Of a stretch of DNA of 64,000 nucleotides, positions 1 to 12,988 are shown piece by piece; the stretch's first letter is position 1, and each line of letters opens with the position of its first letter. This DNA is from Struthidea cinerea (taxonomy: Eukaryota; Chordata; Aves; Passeriformes; Corcoracidae). The notes under the pieces are model-generated. The model saw only the letters and a list, made by a program, of their open reading frames with translations. It had not been told where the DNA came from and made no database searches. Location: positions 1,282,770-1,346,769 of the forward strand of contig VZTI01003931.1 in the NCBI GenBank assembly GCA_013397865.1. Reading direction: 5' to 3'. The position numbers and the translations under genes were made by a program.

Positions 1-3000
1 TTTTTTTTAGGGGTGGGAAGTGAATTTTCTGCTATCTATACTCCAGGTGGGGACTTTAAGTTTGCTTGCAAACAACACCATTCTGGACTGTCCAGGAAGA
101 GAAGCAGACTTTTTTAAAAAAACAAATAGTCTGGAATAGTCTGGTTGTATTTTTTTTTCTTGAAGAAAAGAATTTTAGTGCTAGAAATTTTATGTAGAGG
201 AAAATAGTTAATGTGTCTCGAGAACTTGCTTCCAGTGCTGCATTAAAACTGTGTTTTGTAACAGTGTCATCAGCTACAGCTGTATGTGATTAAATAGTGT
301 AATATCAAATGCATGTGTGAATAAGAGCTTTTATGATATAGTTGTTCCATACCAAAGACTGCAGATGGGCAGAGAAGGGAGTCAGAGAACAGTGATTTAC
401 TCAGATATTGTCAGAGCCTATACTCTGTGTAGTATTCCCACAGTACTCCTGTAGCGGTGTTTTGCAATTGCTTTCCCACTCATATGGGCAAGATTGGGTA
501 ACAAAGGGAAGTTTAGAAGTAAACAGTTTTACAAAGAGAGCTATTCTAAACAAGCAGGTATCAGCCCAAGAATGGTGTCTACTGATGCAGAATGATGTAC
601 CAATATTTTAAGTAGAGGATTAAAAACAATATTATTGAATAGAATTTAATTCTATTAATTTATTATAGTGAGAGGGATCTGTTCTACTTCCTTTGAAAAA
701 TCAATGAAAAAGATTCAGTTGTCTTCAGCAAGACAGAATCAGGCCCACAAAGCACATACTGATCACCATGGCAAAACCAGGACAGCTGAACAATATGCAG
801 GTTAAAAAAAAAAAAAATACAGTCACAAAAGAAATAAAAACAGTCAGTCAAAATGATTCTACATCATGCAAAGGGCTGAGGACATACCTCCTCTGATACT
901 TTACAGCATTTTGTGTTTGCTGTGGCTATAATCTCTATTTAACATTATTTATCCTGATTTATATTTTTAGAGAATGAGCAGCGTAAAACAGATGTTTTAT
1001 CTTTCTGTCTGTCTCTCTCTCTGCCAGTTGAGATATGATTTATACAGAGCGGAAGTCTAATTGCCATAGGAGATGTCTCACATGGAGCCCAGTGCCTATA
1101 ATGAAGATTAACAATTTCTGTTAGAGACTTAAGTGCGGTTAATCCACAAAAAGTGGAGAGAGAGCTGGTTTTGCTTTTAGTTATACAATTCTTATGATAA
1201 AAATACTTTGTAGCCTCTTTGAAATTTGAAACAAGTCAGTTTTCTGTGTAGGTCTGTTCTGATGATACAGTGTTTCTAAATGGAGAAGTGAAGCAAAGGT
1301 TGCTTGTCCTATCTGTAGCTGCGGATAGGAAGCTCCTGTTGAAATCCTCAGTCATACTGTCTTTTATGTTTTGTTGGTTTACAGCAAAGTTGTCTTCTCC
1401 TAGAAGTTTTTTATTAGCTGAAATACTTCAGGTCTAACATTGTCAAATAAGAAAAAAAACATTACTTTTCCTGCTTTTTGGATGGAAAGACTTTTTTTTT
1501 TTTTCCCCTTTCTTCTTTCTTTCTTATTTATCTTGTTTGGTTTTGGGCTCGCTTGCAACCATGGTTGAAATAAATTCCCTCTCTGCTTATTTGTTGTAAA
1601 GTCAACTTCAGTATCAAATGTGGTAGTTTATTAAAAAGTAAATATTTACATTTTTAAGTGCTTCATTTGTGGTATATTTGTGCAGATGAAATTGTTTGGA
1701 CAGATTTTCTATGAGGGTTCCTCTGTTAATTGTGTTGACTTCATTCAGATGCAAATGAATGAAATAAACCACCTGACATATATAGATCATAGTAGAAGCC
1801 AGAAGATGCGTAAGATTGCGTGTTTACAATGTAAAGCTCTCTGATATTTTGTTCCTTGTTGGTGTCTTCCTGACACATGTTTTATGGTTAGTGCCATGTG
1901 GTTGATGATGATTTATGGGCTGTCATGTTGTGGAAGTGATGTCACTCCTGTGTGACTCAAATTTATTCAAGAAGATAAGTTGTTGAACAGATTTGTATTC
2001 CCCCCTCCCCAAGTATAAATCAACCAGCAGTTTGTTTTTATTCTGTGAGTTTGCATTCATGGACTAAATCCTGAAGCTGTGCTTAAATACTCTGCTGCAG
2101 GATGTGGTGGAGTAGAGAGGGAAAGTCTTACTGGTGGACCAACTTGATGATGTTGTATTCAACTGATTGCTCATCTGGCTTCTGTTCCACTCCCTTCCCC
2201 ACCCACTTTCACAACCCTTCCTCTGCCTAGCTATATTTAGAGACCAGCCAGGCCAAGCCATTCAGAGCTCAGTATCGACGCTGCACAGGAGCCTGACCTT
2301 TCTGCCTCATGCCGGTGGGAGATGGCAGGACTGGATCTACCATCAAGACTCGTGTGTCTTGCCTGCGAGAAACTCTGGTTATTTGGAACAACATGTAATG
2401 CAATCTAGTTGCCTTCCTGGTGGAGAAGCTGGCAACCTTCGTGCCAGGGTTATGGGAGGGTGAAAGGCAGACTGAAGATGCAGTGGATAGGGCAGAGGGC
2501 TGTTTTGGGTGTGCAGTCCCAGAGTTGGCAAAACCTTGAGGTGATGCATTGGTGATAAAGGGACACTAGGGAACTTCAGATGGAGACGTTTCGCCAGAGG
2601 AGGAGATAAGGGAGCCTGGTGTACCGCTACATCACAAAAGGTTTTTAAAGCAAGGTATCCATAGTTACAACAGGAGAGTTAAAATCTAGATTTCAGGGAC
2701 TCACCTGGTGTAATGTCCTCCTTCCCTTTAAAGAAGAAAGTGTTTAGTAGTTCTTAAAGCTGGAATGATGTGCCTGTGTGAATTCCCCGGTGTTCAGAGA
2801 GCTGTCTGTTTAAAGTTTGCTCTATTTTTCCCTCTTGTTCTAATTTTTCTGGCTGTGGAAAAAAAAAAGGCATTGCAATTCTTAGCCATATAAGGGACTT
2901 GTTAGTTTCTTTATGTGGTCAGGAATTGTTTCTCCTTTTGGTCTTCAAAGGCTGTTGCTGCTGAATATGCTTTAAAGGGAAGGAACTACTTGCTTAGACA

Positions 3001-6000
3001 AAGGCTGCAATCCTTATTTCTTCTCTTTCTCACTTCTTTCTGACCTTTTATTGGGGGACATGCATATAAATAAATTCTGCTTTTTGGTGTCGTGCAAGTT
3101 GATGGATACTCTTACAAAGAGAGAAGCATAATGGGAAATGCAGTCTTCATTTCTGTTCTCTCATTTTGTAGTGATGAATTTGGTTTGGTGCCAGTTAGTA
3201 AGTACATGACCTTTTCCCTACATCTTTTGATTCATGACAGGGAGTGTCAGAGCTGTGTTAGTGATCTCTCGTTACAGCTTTTAACAAACTATGAAATACT
3301 AAAAATTAATTAGGTCACTTGGAGCTCGGCTAATATGTCAGTGATGCAGGGTGGTGATTTCATATTAATGAAGCATAACATGCAGCTTAAAATACAAAAT
3401 TCAGATTTTTGTGAACACAGACAGCAGGGACATATCGCTTTTAAGTCAGGACATTTTTATCTTGAAAATGTTATCTTTTAAAGACAAACCAAACAAGATA
3501 TTTTGCAAAGATGGTGTTATCAGCCACATTCATTTAATGTTCATTCCAGAAAATTGTATCAGCCTCAGCCTAATTGGAGCTAAGTTTTTTAGTGTATTTA
3601 CTTTAAGATCAGAACTGCCGACAAGACTTCTTTTAGTATCAGCTGAGATGTGTCTACACAGCTGTCGATGTTCTGCTTAGCTGCTATACACAACCTGATA
3701 ATCTACCACATGTAACTGAACAGTACAATATGCACTCGTTTGGTGTGCAAATGACATTTCTGGAGTTGTTTAGTGGAAGGGAGACTGGCGATAAAAATGT
3801 GCTGTGAATGGTACAATGAATAAGGTAAAAAGTAGGACTGATAGCTCTTAGACAAGCCTCTGCCTGGTTTTGCATTCATGAAAACTACCTTTAATACCAC
3901 TCTGTACCTGCAAGACATCAGAAAAAAGTCAGAGGCACTGCAGTCCTTTAGATGTTTGACAAAGCGTGCAGCAGGACTTGGTAAGCTGAAAGCTTCACCT
4001 AGGCTGTATTAAGACGACGTTTACTGTGTCAATGTAGAGCTGCACTAAGTGTACTGTTAAACAATCCTTTGTGAAAACAAGAATAAAGCAGACATATTGC
4101 TGTGGCCTTTAGCAAAGCAGCTGGGAACTTTCTGCCTGGGGGAGCATTGCACTCGTTGGATTTTATGTTTGTGCTCTTTGTGTCTCTTTGGAGCTTTTGC
4201 ATCCTAAAGAAACGCACGGGTTGGTACAAATATTTCCATGTCCTTTTTGGTGTTGTTTTTACTGTGGGTGTCAGCTGGTGGTGCAAGATGGGATGATAAT
4301 AAATCTGGCTGATGTACGGTGACTCCAAGATGGCAGTAATAGTACATGCTGAACAATGACGTGTCTGTCATTGCCTCACAGATACAGGTGTGCAATGCAC
4401 TGAGTTGTCTTGAATTTTGAGATTATGGATATAATTCCTGTCGCTAGGAACAGCTGTGAGAAAGATGTAGACTCCTGGCCCACCAGGACATATTTGTTAT
4501 CTGTGTGATTTAGAAGCCTTGCCGACCACTCAGTTTCTGCTTTATATCTCTGCCATTTCATGAAATCACTGTAATTGTATACAGTTGTCCCTGTGCAACA
4601 TGCAATTTCCTGTAGTTTGAAAAGCTTTCAGTTTAAGATTGTCTAAACTTAATAGCATAAACATTAATTTACTGTGTTAGATGGGTTATTGGGTGTTTTT
4701 AGCATGCATAAGTCAGGCAGTAATTTTGCTGGACAGAAAAAATAAGTTTGTTTCCTTCACTGTCTGCCCTGCTTTGACTTAAATGGATCCCTGGTGATGG
4801 TAATACTTAGCATGTAGCAGTCATTTCAATTTTCAGTGGGCTGTATAAACATTAACTAATCTTCAGAGCCCATTCTGAGAGGTGCCTTAAACACCTTATT
4901 TGCTCATGCAGTGGCTGCATGCAAATAATGACCTCGGCTTTCAGAAGCCTGTACTGGATTATCAAGAGTTGGGGGATAGGCTTGTGTAGCATCTGCACTC
5001 TTTGGGCAGAATCTGGAGGTGGGGAATGTTGTTGCTGCTTTATGAGCAAATGCGGTGCATGAGTGGTGTAAGAGTGGAGACAAAGCTGGAAGAAATAAAG
5101 GAAAGGCATTTTCAGAAGGTGGCATGTTTATCTCTGGTTATCCGGAAGTGTTGAGTGCCCACATCTTTAGCAGATGGAGTTCTCAAAGACATTTGACCCT
5201 GAACCCAATATGACTCCCAGACGTGCATCCAGAATTACAGAGCACTTTGCAAGACCACTTACCTGAAGCGAGTGCCTGAACCTGCCTGCTGGTTCAACAT
5301 TGCACCTTCCTCTTGAGCCTTTCTGCTGGGGAAGAGGACAAATGGAGCAGGGTGAGAGGGTGCACTTTCTGGAGAAGAGGAATTCCCTGTAGTGTCCCCA
5401 GTGTTGGGGAAGGAGGTTGACTGCAGTCCTGCTAAGGTGTCTGAAAAAGATGTTTGTGGTGTTTGACCACTGCTATGAGGGGCAGATCAGGCCCCAATTT
5501 GCAGTATTTTAGAGATTTGAACAGTGCTTGGCCCAAGTGTTTCCAGAAGACAAAAACTTAGCAGACACCTGGGCAAGGATGCAAAGGACTTCTTAATTCT
5601 TTCAAGTAAAAGAGGGGAAAAACACTTCCCAACAGTGCCTGTGCACAGCCCCCAGTCCCACTGGCCCTTGCCAGCTTTGTTAGGCACTGATGGGAAAGTT
5701 CTAGAAAAACAACTGTCACAATTCCACCAACCTTGTGCGAGGAAACTGATCTGTGTTTGAGTCCTTCAGGTTAATTTTTCGAATCTACAGCACCCTGTTA
5801 ATCTCCAAGGCAATAGCAAAGAAGTTATTTATGGGTGGGTGTTAGCTAAGTAGTAGTTGATAGATACAGAATTGTCACAGCCAACTGGCTTTGGTTTTCT
5901 CAAGCCCAACATCGTGTGCCTTGACAGGACTTACTTTAGATTTTCTGTTGTCATTACACCTTGGCTTGTAACAGTATCGTATGTGCTTCCCTCTCTGTTG

Positions 6001-6859
6001 TGTTGGAAATAGTTGCATTTTTAAAAATCACAGCTTGTTTGGCTCAAAGGTACTTCGTGGATGGGAGAGAAATGATGATATTCTTGATGCTGATAACTTC
6101 TTGTGTCGCAAGGGTTTTGTTTTAAATATGTGAAAACATTACAAACAAGGGTTGGTTACTGGTGCTTTAAAACTGAACGAGGAACTGTGCCAATGGCCAA
6201 AAAGATGTAGATTGTGATTTTACAATGTATGTTGAGGAATGAAGTAGGTCTGCCATGCTCCAGCAGCAGCCGATGAAGTAGGCATTTATGCTTCATCTCT
6301 TCTGGTCTTTTAGCAAGGGAGTAAATTATTAGTTGTTTATTATTTCTTAACCTTCAGTGGGTGACTTCCTTTCTGCGCTAGTCAGCTATTTTGAGGTAGA
6401 GATAGGTGGATTTTATTTCTTTCCTCCTCTTTCCCACATTCTCATTTGCTCTCCAGATGGATTGTCAGGTAAGTTCATGCCTTCTTTTTTACCAGCCTGA
6501 GGGTCAAAGAGGTGATCTGATGCTTGGGTGACAAGAACAGACCTTGAAAAAGCTGAGGCATAAGGGCATCGTTACCATGAAATGAATGCAAGAAAGAGAG
6601 ATGCCTTATTTCTCTTCTACAATTTGTCCATCATCTGTGAGTTAACAAATCTACCTCTTTACCAATGTATTTGCATTTTTTTCCCCATTGTTTTGGTTTT
6701 CTTTTTCCTTAGCCTTTTAAGAGCTCTGCTGGTTCTCATTTTTCTTTCACCTAATTCTTATGTGTATGCCACGGTGTTTGTTCTACCATTTGACCGTCAC
6801 AACTATTTTGTTATATATAGATACTGCCATTGTATTTTCTAAGCCAGTCATACTCTTGC

Positions 6860-6863
<4 letters not shown>
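1..6863. other. Unique noncoding sequence, no gene seen
   Basis: This stretch is AT-rich and CpG-poor. All open frames are under about 100 codons, overlap each other on both strands and show no recognisable domain. Short homopolymers (a 14-A run at about 804-817 and a 13-T run at about 1492-1504) and a small TGTC/TC-rich patch near 1001-1022 are the only obvious low-complexity features. I see no interspersed repeat that I can name. It is probably intronic or intergenic. Confidence 0.6.

Positions 6864-6900
<37 letters not shown>
6864..6900. repeat. Poly-T tract of 37 bases
   Basis: An uninterrupted run of T, the longest homopolymer in the window. It could be an expanded mononucleotide microsatellite or the minus-strand poly-A tail of an unrecognised retrocopy. 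I see no target-site duplication or retrocopy body beside it, so the microsatellite reading is preferred. Its exact length is uncertain because homopolymers are error-prone in sequencing. Confidence 0.9.
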
Positions 6901-6901
<1 letters not shown>

Positions 6902-6970
6902 TGGTATTTTACTGTTTGCAGACTGCCTCTGACTGTGCAGTTTGGTTGTGCTGAGCTGCATACAAAACCA

Positions 6971-7112
6971 GGGTAAGAGATAGTCCCTGCCTGCAAGAGT
7001 TTATGAGCAATGTAAATAATGCAGCCTCACAAAGGTGGGTAGGAACAGAAACAGAGAGAAGTGAAGTGCCTGGTGGGAGGTTGCATTGCAAAGCAGTGCC
7101 AGGACCTGGATG
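6971..7112 (-). repeat. Ancient amniote MIR-like SINE remnant
   Basis: The plus strand reads like the reverse complement of an amniote MIR-type element. A 'tagtccctgcctgcaagag' segment is followed by an A-rich section, then 'cagagagaagtgaagtgcc', then a 'gcagtgccaggacctgg' segment, in the order expected for the 3'-to-5' direction of the family. I matched it from memory of the consensus, with many substitutions, and the boundaries are approximate. MIR-type elements are old and inactive in birds. Confidence 0.6.
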
Positions 7113-10100
7113 GTAGATGGCAACTAGTGTTTACTGTTTACCCATATAATATATGCTACTCCATCACCTTGGGAATGAGTCACTCTGCCTTCCCAGTTCA
7201 TGCATTGCTGATTTTTTTTCACTTTCTTCCCTAATATTTAGGGTTTCAGTTGCACACAATCATTTCTACTTTTCTACAACTACCTTTGTGCTTCCCTGGG
7301 CTTTAATTTCTCCATCTTTTCTGTTTAGTGGCCAGTCTCCTGTGCATTGTCTGGCAGATTTTGGGTGTTGCAAAGTGAAGGAAGCCATGGAGTGGCTTTC
7401 TGGAGTTGCCTGTGTTGGTAAACTGGCACTGAACAAGTACAGTCTTAGCTGATGTTGCTGGCTGACTTAATGGAGAACGTAATGGAACTGGACAAAAGAG
7501 CAAAGCAGTTGAGGTCAGTGTGAGACAAGAGGTCTATTCCCAGCGGATGAGAGCTCTGGAAATATCCTGGTCTGCGATGGCTGGGAGCTCGTGCTCAGTG
7601 AGGATTAGAGCTGGTATTTTTTCATGCTTGCTCCCTGTCGCACCGAGGCTGCAATGTGGAGGAGAGCCATGCTGCCCACAACTGTTTGGTGCATTTGAAA
7701 AGTAAATACTGTGGGGGAAAGGGATGCACGTGTCTTGCACTTCAGCAAGTTGGCTGCTGGTAAATGCTGAAATTTCAAAGGGACAGTGTCTGTACAGTAG
7801 CTTGGGGCCTCAGAGTCAGAAGTGCTGGTCACCTGCAGCTCCTATTAATTTCAACTAGAACCGTATGTACTTTGCACTTTTGAAGACCAAGAGCTCCTTA
7901 GGGCTTAAATGTTACCTTTTTTTTTTTTCAAATAGCATTTGCAAGCTCACAGGGAAATCTCTCACTTTTACTTTTTTGTAGGGAAAGAAAAGAGGTGTTT
8001 TTTTGCAGGGGGAGAAAAGAGGGTTAGGAGACAAAGGGAAGAAGTTTGTGTCTTTTGGGATGGTTTTGTTTGTTTGTATTCTTTTTTTACAGCTGTGAAT
8101 CGAATGTATTTCCAAAAGCAGGTACCTCCCTAAACAGGTAACTCTTCATTTTGTTAGTGGTGTGCTGTTAATGATTTAAATAATTTTATTGTTTATTTAG
8201 CTTCTGTAACTTAGATTGGATAATGAAGAGGGATGTGATTTCTTCCCTTATTTCATTTTAATTTTTAAAAATCTTGTAGTGTTTGGGATGCATGGGCTGT
8301 CAGGAAATTATTATTTGCTTAGATAGAAAAAAAATGCAACAGAAGCTTCTCTAGCAGTTATGTGAAGTTTATTTTTATTAAACATGCATTTTGAAAAATA
8401 CTTATTACTGTGGTCTGTTACCAGCTCTTCCAGTAATATTAGGTGGCAGGAATTTATTTTTCCTAAAGGTACTTTAGTTCAAAAGGATCTAAATTTTCAA
8501 AATGTGTTTGTATATGTACCAATTCTAATCTCCCTCTAGACTGCAGGAAAAAGCTTGAATGTCTAACCCAGATATACCTAAAAGGCTCCAAAGCCACACA
8601 ATAAAAAGCAGAATGCAGTCTTCTAAAAAGCTTGGGATGTAACATCCAGCCTCACCAGGGCTCTGTATGTTTAGGTGTAGGTTGCAGTGCTGTGTATTTC
8701 CTGAGTTTATAGACAGTAGTTTTGGGGTTAATACTCAGCTGATGATTGTTGACTTTTTTAATTAGACATGCATTTTGAAATTCTGGGTTTGTGTTTCGTA
8801 TTGGTGCCAAGTGCTGCTGTATCTGTTACTCAGCATTTGCAGTGGGAATATCCAAAGCAGACAGTGAGAGGGAAAAAACCCCCTGTACCTGATTTGTTTA
8901 ATTGTATTAATTTTCTTCCCATTGAGATTGGTGGAAGTGATTTATTGGGACAGATGGAGTGCTGGTGTTGGAAGACTGGTAGCCTGTGAGGTGTTTTCCC
9001 TTTGGGCCCCGTCCTGTGGTCCAGGTGTGCCCACAGCTGAGCACTGCCTTGTAAGCAACTCTGCTGAAACTGCAGCACTGCATATGGGATGAGGAATTAT
9101 TCAGTGGGAAGAGGGCTGTCAGAATTTGGCCTTTAGGACAGAAATTTCATTTTGTGAGTGTATTACAAACGAGAGAGAGTTAAAAGATGAGAAACTGCTT
9201 CTACATAGAAAAATAATATTGTTTCAATTTAAGCCTTGGTTTAGTCAGCTTTCTTGGAAAGAAACTTGTTCCTGGGGGCATTTTATCTATTTTTCTCTCT
9301 CTCTTTGGGTTTTATACTGCTGCCCATCATGGCAGTATCTGAATGCTTTCTATATAGAGATTGATAGCAACTTTGAAGTCCCCAGTGAACTGTGCAATCT
9401 TTGACACATCTTTCTTTTGGGGGTGAGAAAATACCAGGTGGGATTTAAAAAAAAAAAAAAATTGTATCATGTGATTTTACATTCTAATAGTATTTTTTTT
9501 AGATTGTTTTTTTGGAAGATGTTAAATGGGTTTTAAATTTTTTTTCTTCTCCTTTTTATGATTTGACTGAGGTTATGGGGTACAAGAAGTGCCAATGTTA
9601 ACCAGAATACATTACTGACTTTAAAAAATGTGTTTTCCTAATGTCACATCAAGCAGATAAGGCATAAGTCATCAAATAGCCAGTGTTACAGAGGTTTTCT
9701 TTTCTGTTCAATGTTATCTAAGTTGTTTAAAAAACATTCAAGTAATATTTGCACTTTTACAAAAATTACCAGATCTATATCAGTGAATATGAACTGTTAG
9801 ATGCAATCTTTTACCTTTTTAAATTATTCTAGTAAGAGGAAATATTTAAATAAATATTAATAATTAAATTAGTACATATGAATAAATTCTTAAAGCTAGT
9901 GAGATTACAGTGAGAAGATTTACTAACTGGTTTAGATATTCAGTTCTGAACCATTTCAACATTTGTCTTATACGGCTAATCTATCTATCCAGCTATGTAG
10001 TCTGTTTAAGTGAGGTACTTGACTCTTCCCAAATAATTTCAAAGAGAAATAAAAATAACATCTTTGTTTTCTCTCTTTCTTTCCAGTCTGTCAGAGAAAC

Positions 10101-12795
10101 ACCTTGATTAGTTTATATTTAGTTTATATGCGTGGGTGTCTTCCTTGGATATGAACAGTAAGAAATTTTTGAAGAAACTCAAGTTGTAATAGTGAGTCCT
10201 GTGGTTAATTCAGAAGATGACTGATCCTGTCGTAATTTCTTAGTTGTTGTTTTTCTAGAGCAAGCTAGACCTGTCCTACTGCCAACATATGAGTGCTTCC
10301 AAGGGTGGAACTTCTTCCTGGTGAAGATAGAAGTGTGTGGTAACTTTTGCCTGAAAAATTACTGATGGTCATTTCATAGCTAGAGAAAATTGAAGGTAAA
10401 CCACTCATCATTAAGGCATGGATTTGAACTAGGCTGTGCATTTAGTAAGCAGTTTTTGGAGAAGTTCTGGTAGAGTTCAGGAGAAATGGGGAGAGCAGGG
10501 AGGATAATCTTGCAGTACGAAGTTTCATTTCCTCTATATACTGATAGTATTTTGTTGGAAGGTCTGCAGTATTAGAAAAGAACTTCTCCAGACCATGCTC
10601 CCTTCCTCAGAAGTGAAATCAAATGGATTTACAGTATCTCTACCAGACATTTCTCAGTGGCTTGTATTATAAGGAGACACAAGGAATTCCTGCCTCATGG
10701 TGAGAGATGTGGCTGAGTAAGCTGCTGAATCCCTCGCCCTTGGTTAGATAGGGTTCTCCTACCCTACCCATGTAGGTGTATTAGTAATTATATAGTGAAG
10801 TGGAAAAAATTAAGGCAAATTTGTCTGGTTCTTTGATCTTTTCCTTCAAGGAGGGCCTGTTGTCCCTCCCCCTGTAAAACACTTAGTTCTGAATATTCGA
10901 AGGTGAAGGAGCATGGTCAACTCAGGTGTGACAGGTCCATCTGAAATGTCTTAATTATTTTTTGTATTACCTTTTTTTTTCTTAGAGCTGCTATTTTAAC
11001 TTCCCATGCTCTTCATAGGCATTAAACATGCCGTATCACATGACTTAAGTCACAGTTTTTACCCATGGGTTCAAGAAGTCAGCCTGTATACTCTTGTTTC
11101 AAAAGCTGTGTGGCCTTATCTTATTTTTCCCTGTTGAGTGCCCATTAGGTTTGGTGGGAGCTACTGGATGCATAATATTTTTGGAAATCAGGCCATTGAG
11201 ATATACTTTGGTTATAAATATCCGTAAGCTAATTAGGCTTTAAAATGATAAAGATTCACAAATGAAACACATCTTCCTTCTCTTTCACCAGTAAAAAGCC
11301 CAGGTCAACTTGGATGAGTTCCTCGCTGGCGTGGATGGCGTACCCACGTCTCAGTACGTTCTTTGAGCAAGTTTCCTTTTTGAGGACTGTGAGTCAGCAG
11401 GGTTTTGAAGTGGATGAGTCATAGACAAACTAGCTGAATGATGGTTACCAAGTGGGTGGGGGAAGCAAGGGTTTTATTCTGGGAAGGTGTAAATGCAGAC
11501 AGAGGCCAAGTCTGGAGGTGAAGGAGGCCACAGGATGAAAGGCACTAGCTGATAGGAAGCACTGAACTGGTGTTTGATGCTGGCTGCTCTTTGTGGTTCG
11601 CTGCAGCCATGTGCTTCCTCCTGTCTCTGTTTGATGCTCCTGTGCAAAGTCTGTCCCCCTCTTGGGGAGCAGATGTTCCAAATGAACAGCGCGTAATCCT
11701 GACAGATAATAAAGCAACATTAACTTTGCTGAGAGCCAGGTAGTTTCTGTCCAAGAGTTAGATTTCTGACCAGAAGAGAAACCGAGCTAGTCTGTGCTTC
11801 ATCCCTTTCAGTTATACAGAGCATAAACCTTTAACATCGCTCTGACTGGGACAGGTAGCGTCAACCATGCCTGTGCAGAGCAGATTAGTGTGCCAGCCTC
11901 TGAAATCAGAAACAACAGTGGCATGTATTTTACTGTCTGATGAATCTTCTTGGAGGGCTTAGAAACAAAAATGCAAACAACATGGAAACATCCTGCTCTG
12001 GACAATCCCATTTACTGGTTGATGGAAGACCAGAATGCCACTCCAGAGCATCCCTTTATGTGTTTCTCATATGTTCCTGCAACTCCTTAATTGTAATGGA
12101 ATTTGTAATGAGATTTCCCTTAAGGTGTGAGGATTTTTTGTTACACAGTATTTTGTAGTTCTACAGGAAACCAGAAAATATGACCATATATCATTGCCAC
12201 TGGAGCTACTGCTGACCACATATCTCTGTATATTAGCAGATGGTGATAAAATCTGAATTTTTTTGTGTGATGGAGAGTTCACTTAGAGTGGAATGGCAGA
12301 GTAGCTGTCAGTCAGAGAGCTTTGGAAGGAATTGAAGAGCAGTGGTTTAACAATCAAGCCTCTTGCAACCCTGGCTCTCTTTTCCCTTCTTCCCAGTATG
12401 TTCAGATAGAGTAGAGAGAGTAAATACTTCAATTGATAGTATCCTGGAGTGCTCAGATGCTGAAGGAAGAGACTGTGGTCACCAGATTCCAGCTGTCCTG
12501 TTTCCTCTCCCAAATGAAAAATCTTTTATCAGGATAGCATATATAAATACTTTCCAGTGCAAGCCTAATTCATTCTAAAACTATTTTGAGTATAAACTTT
12601 ATGTTCTCTTGAGTCCAAATGCAAAAAATGTGCGACAGTGAACTGAAGAGTGAGAGGCAATTGAATGTATACTCTGTAAGAAATATATGGAGAATTTAGT
12701 AGACCAAAGAAAGAGCCAATGGTTGAAAGTTGAAGCCAGTAAAATTCAGGAGATGACACGGTGCATGTTTTGAAGGGCAATGGTAATTTACCACT
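7113..12795. other. Unique noncoding sequence, no gene seen
   Basis: No coding gene is supported. A 15-A run lies at about 9447-9461 and an AT-rich patch with many AATA/TTTAAA words at about 9810-9895. A good-looking polypyrimidine-AG acceptor ends at about 10,086, but the sequence after it has early stops in two frames and no clear donor. Around 11,180 there is a short 'ggaaatcaggccattgag' string that resembles old amniote repeat debris, too short to call. Confidence 0.55.
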
Positions 12796-12988
12796 GAAAC
12801 ATAGTGCTGAGGGATGCAGCAGATTCCCCTATCTCTTGAAGTCTTTAAACTGACATGGGGTCTTTCTCATTCATCCTTGCTCTGTTCAGTCCAGGGGTTT
12901 CTGGGTGGTATTTAATGGCTTCTGTTGTGCAGAAGATCAAACTAGACCATCGTAATGTTCCTCCTGGCCCTAAACCGAGGGTCTATGA
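12796..12988 (+). mobile_element. CR1 LINE 3'-end fragment (old, decayed)
   Basis: This matches the 3' untranslated end of an old CR1 (chicken repeat 1) non-LTR retrotransposon in the sense orientation. It contains 'tctcttgaagtctttaaac', then 'atggcttctgttgtgcagaa', then 'gatcaaactagaccatc', 'ctcctggccctaaa' and a terminal 'gtctatgag' resembling the family's terminal repeat. The order and spacing of the blocks match an ancient amniote CR1 subfamily. It is only the last 190 bases or so, consistent with the usual 5' truncation of CR1 insertions, and carries no open reading frame. Substitutions are numerous, so the insertion is old. Confidence 0.8.

Noticed and set aside
10062..10107. Strong polypyrimidine-AG acceptor followed by a possible exon
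   Set aside because: Two frames stop almost at once (TGA or TAG within about 25 bases) and no donor follows. Such acceptors are common by chance in T-rich introns.
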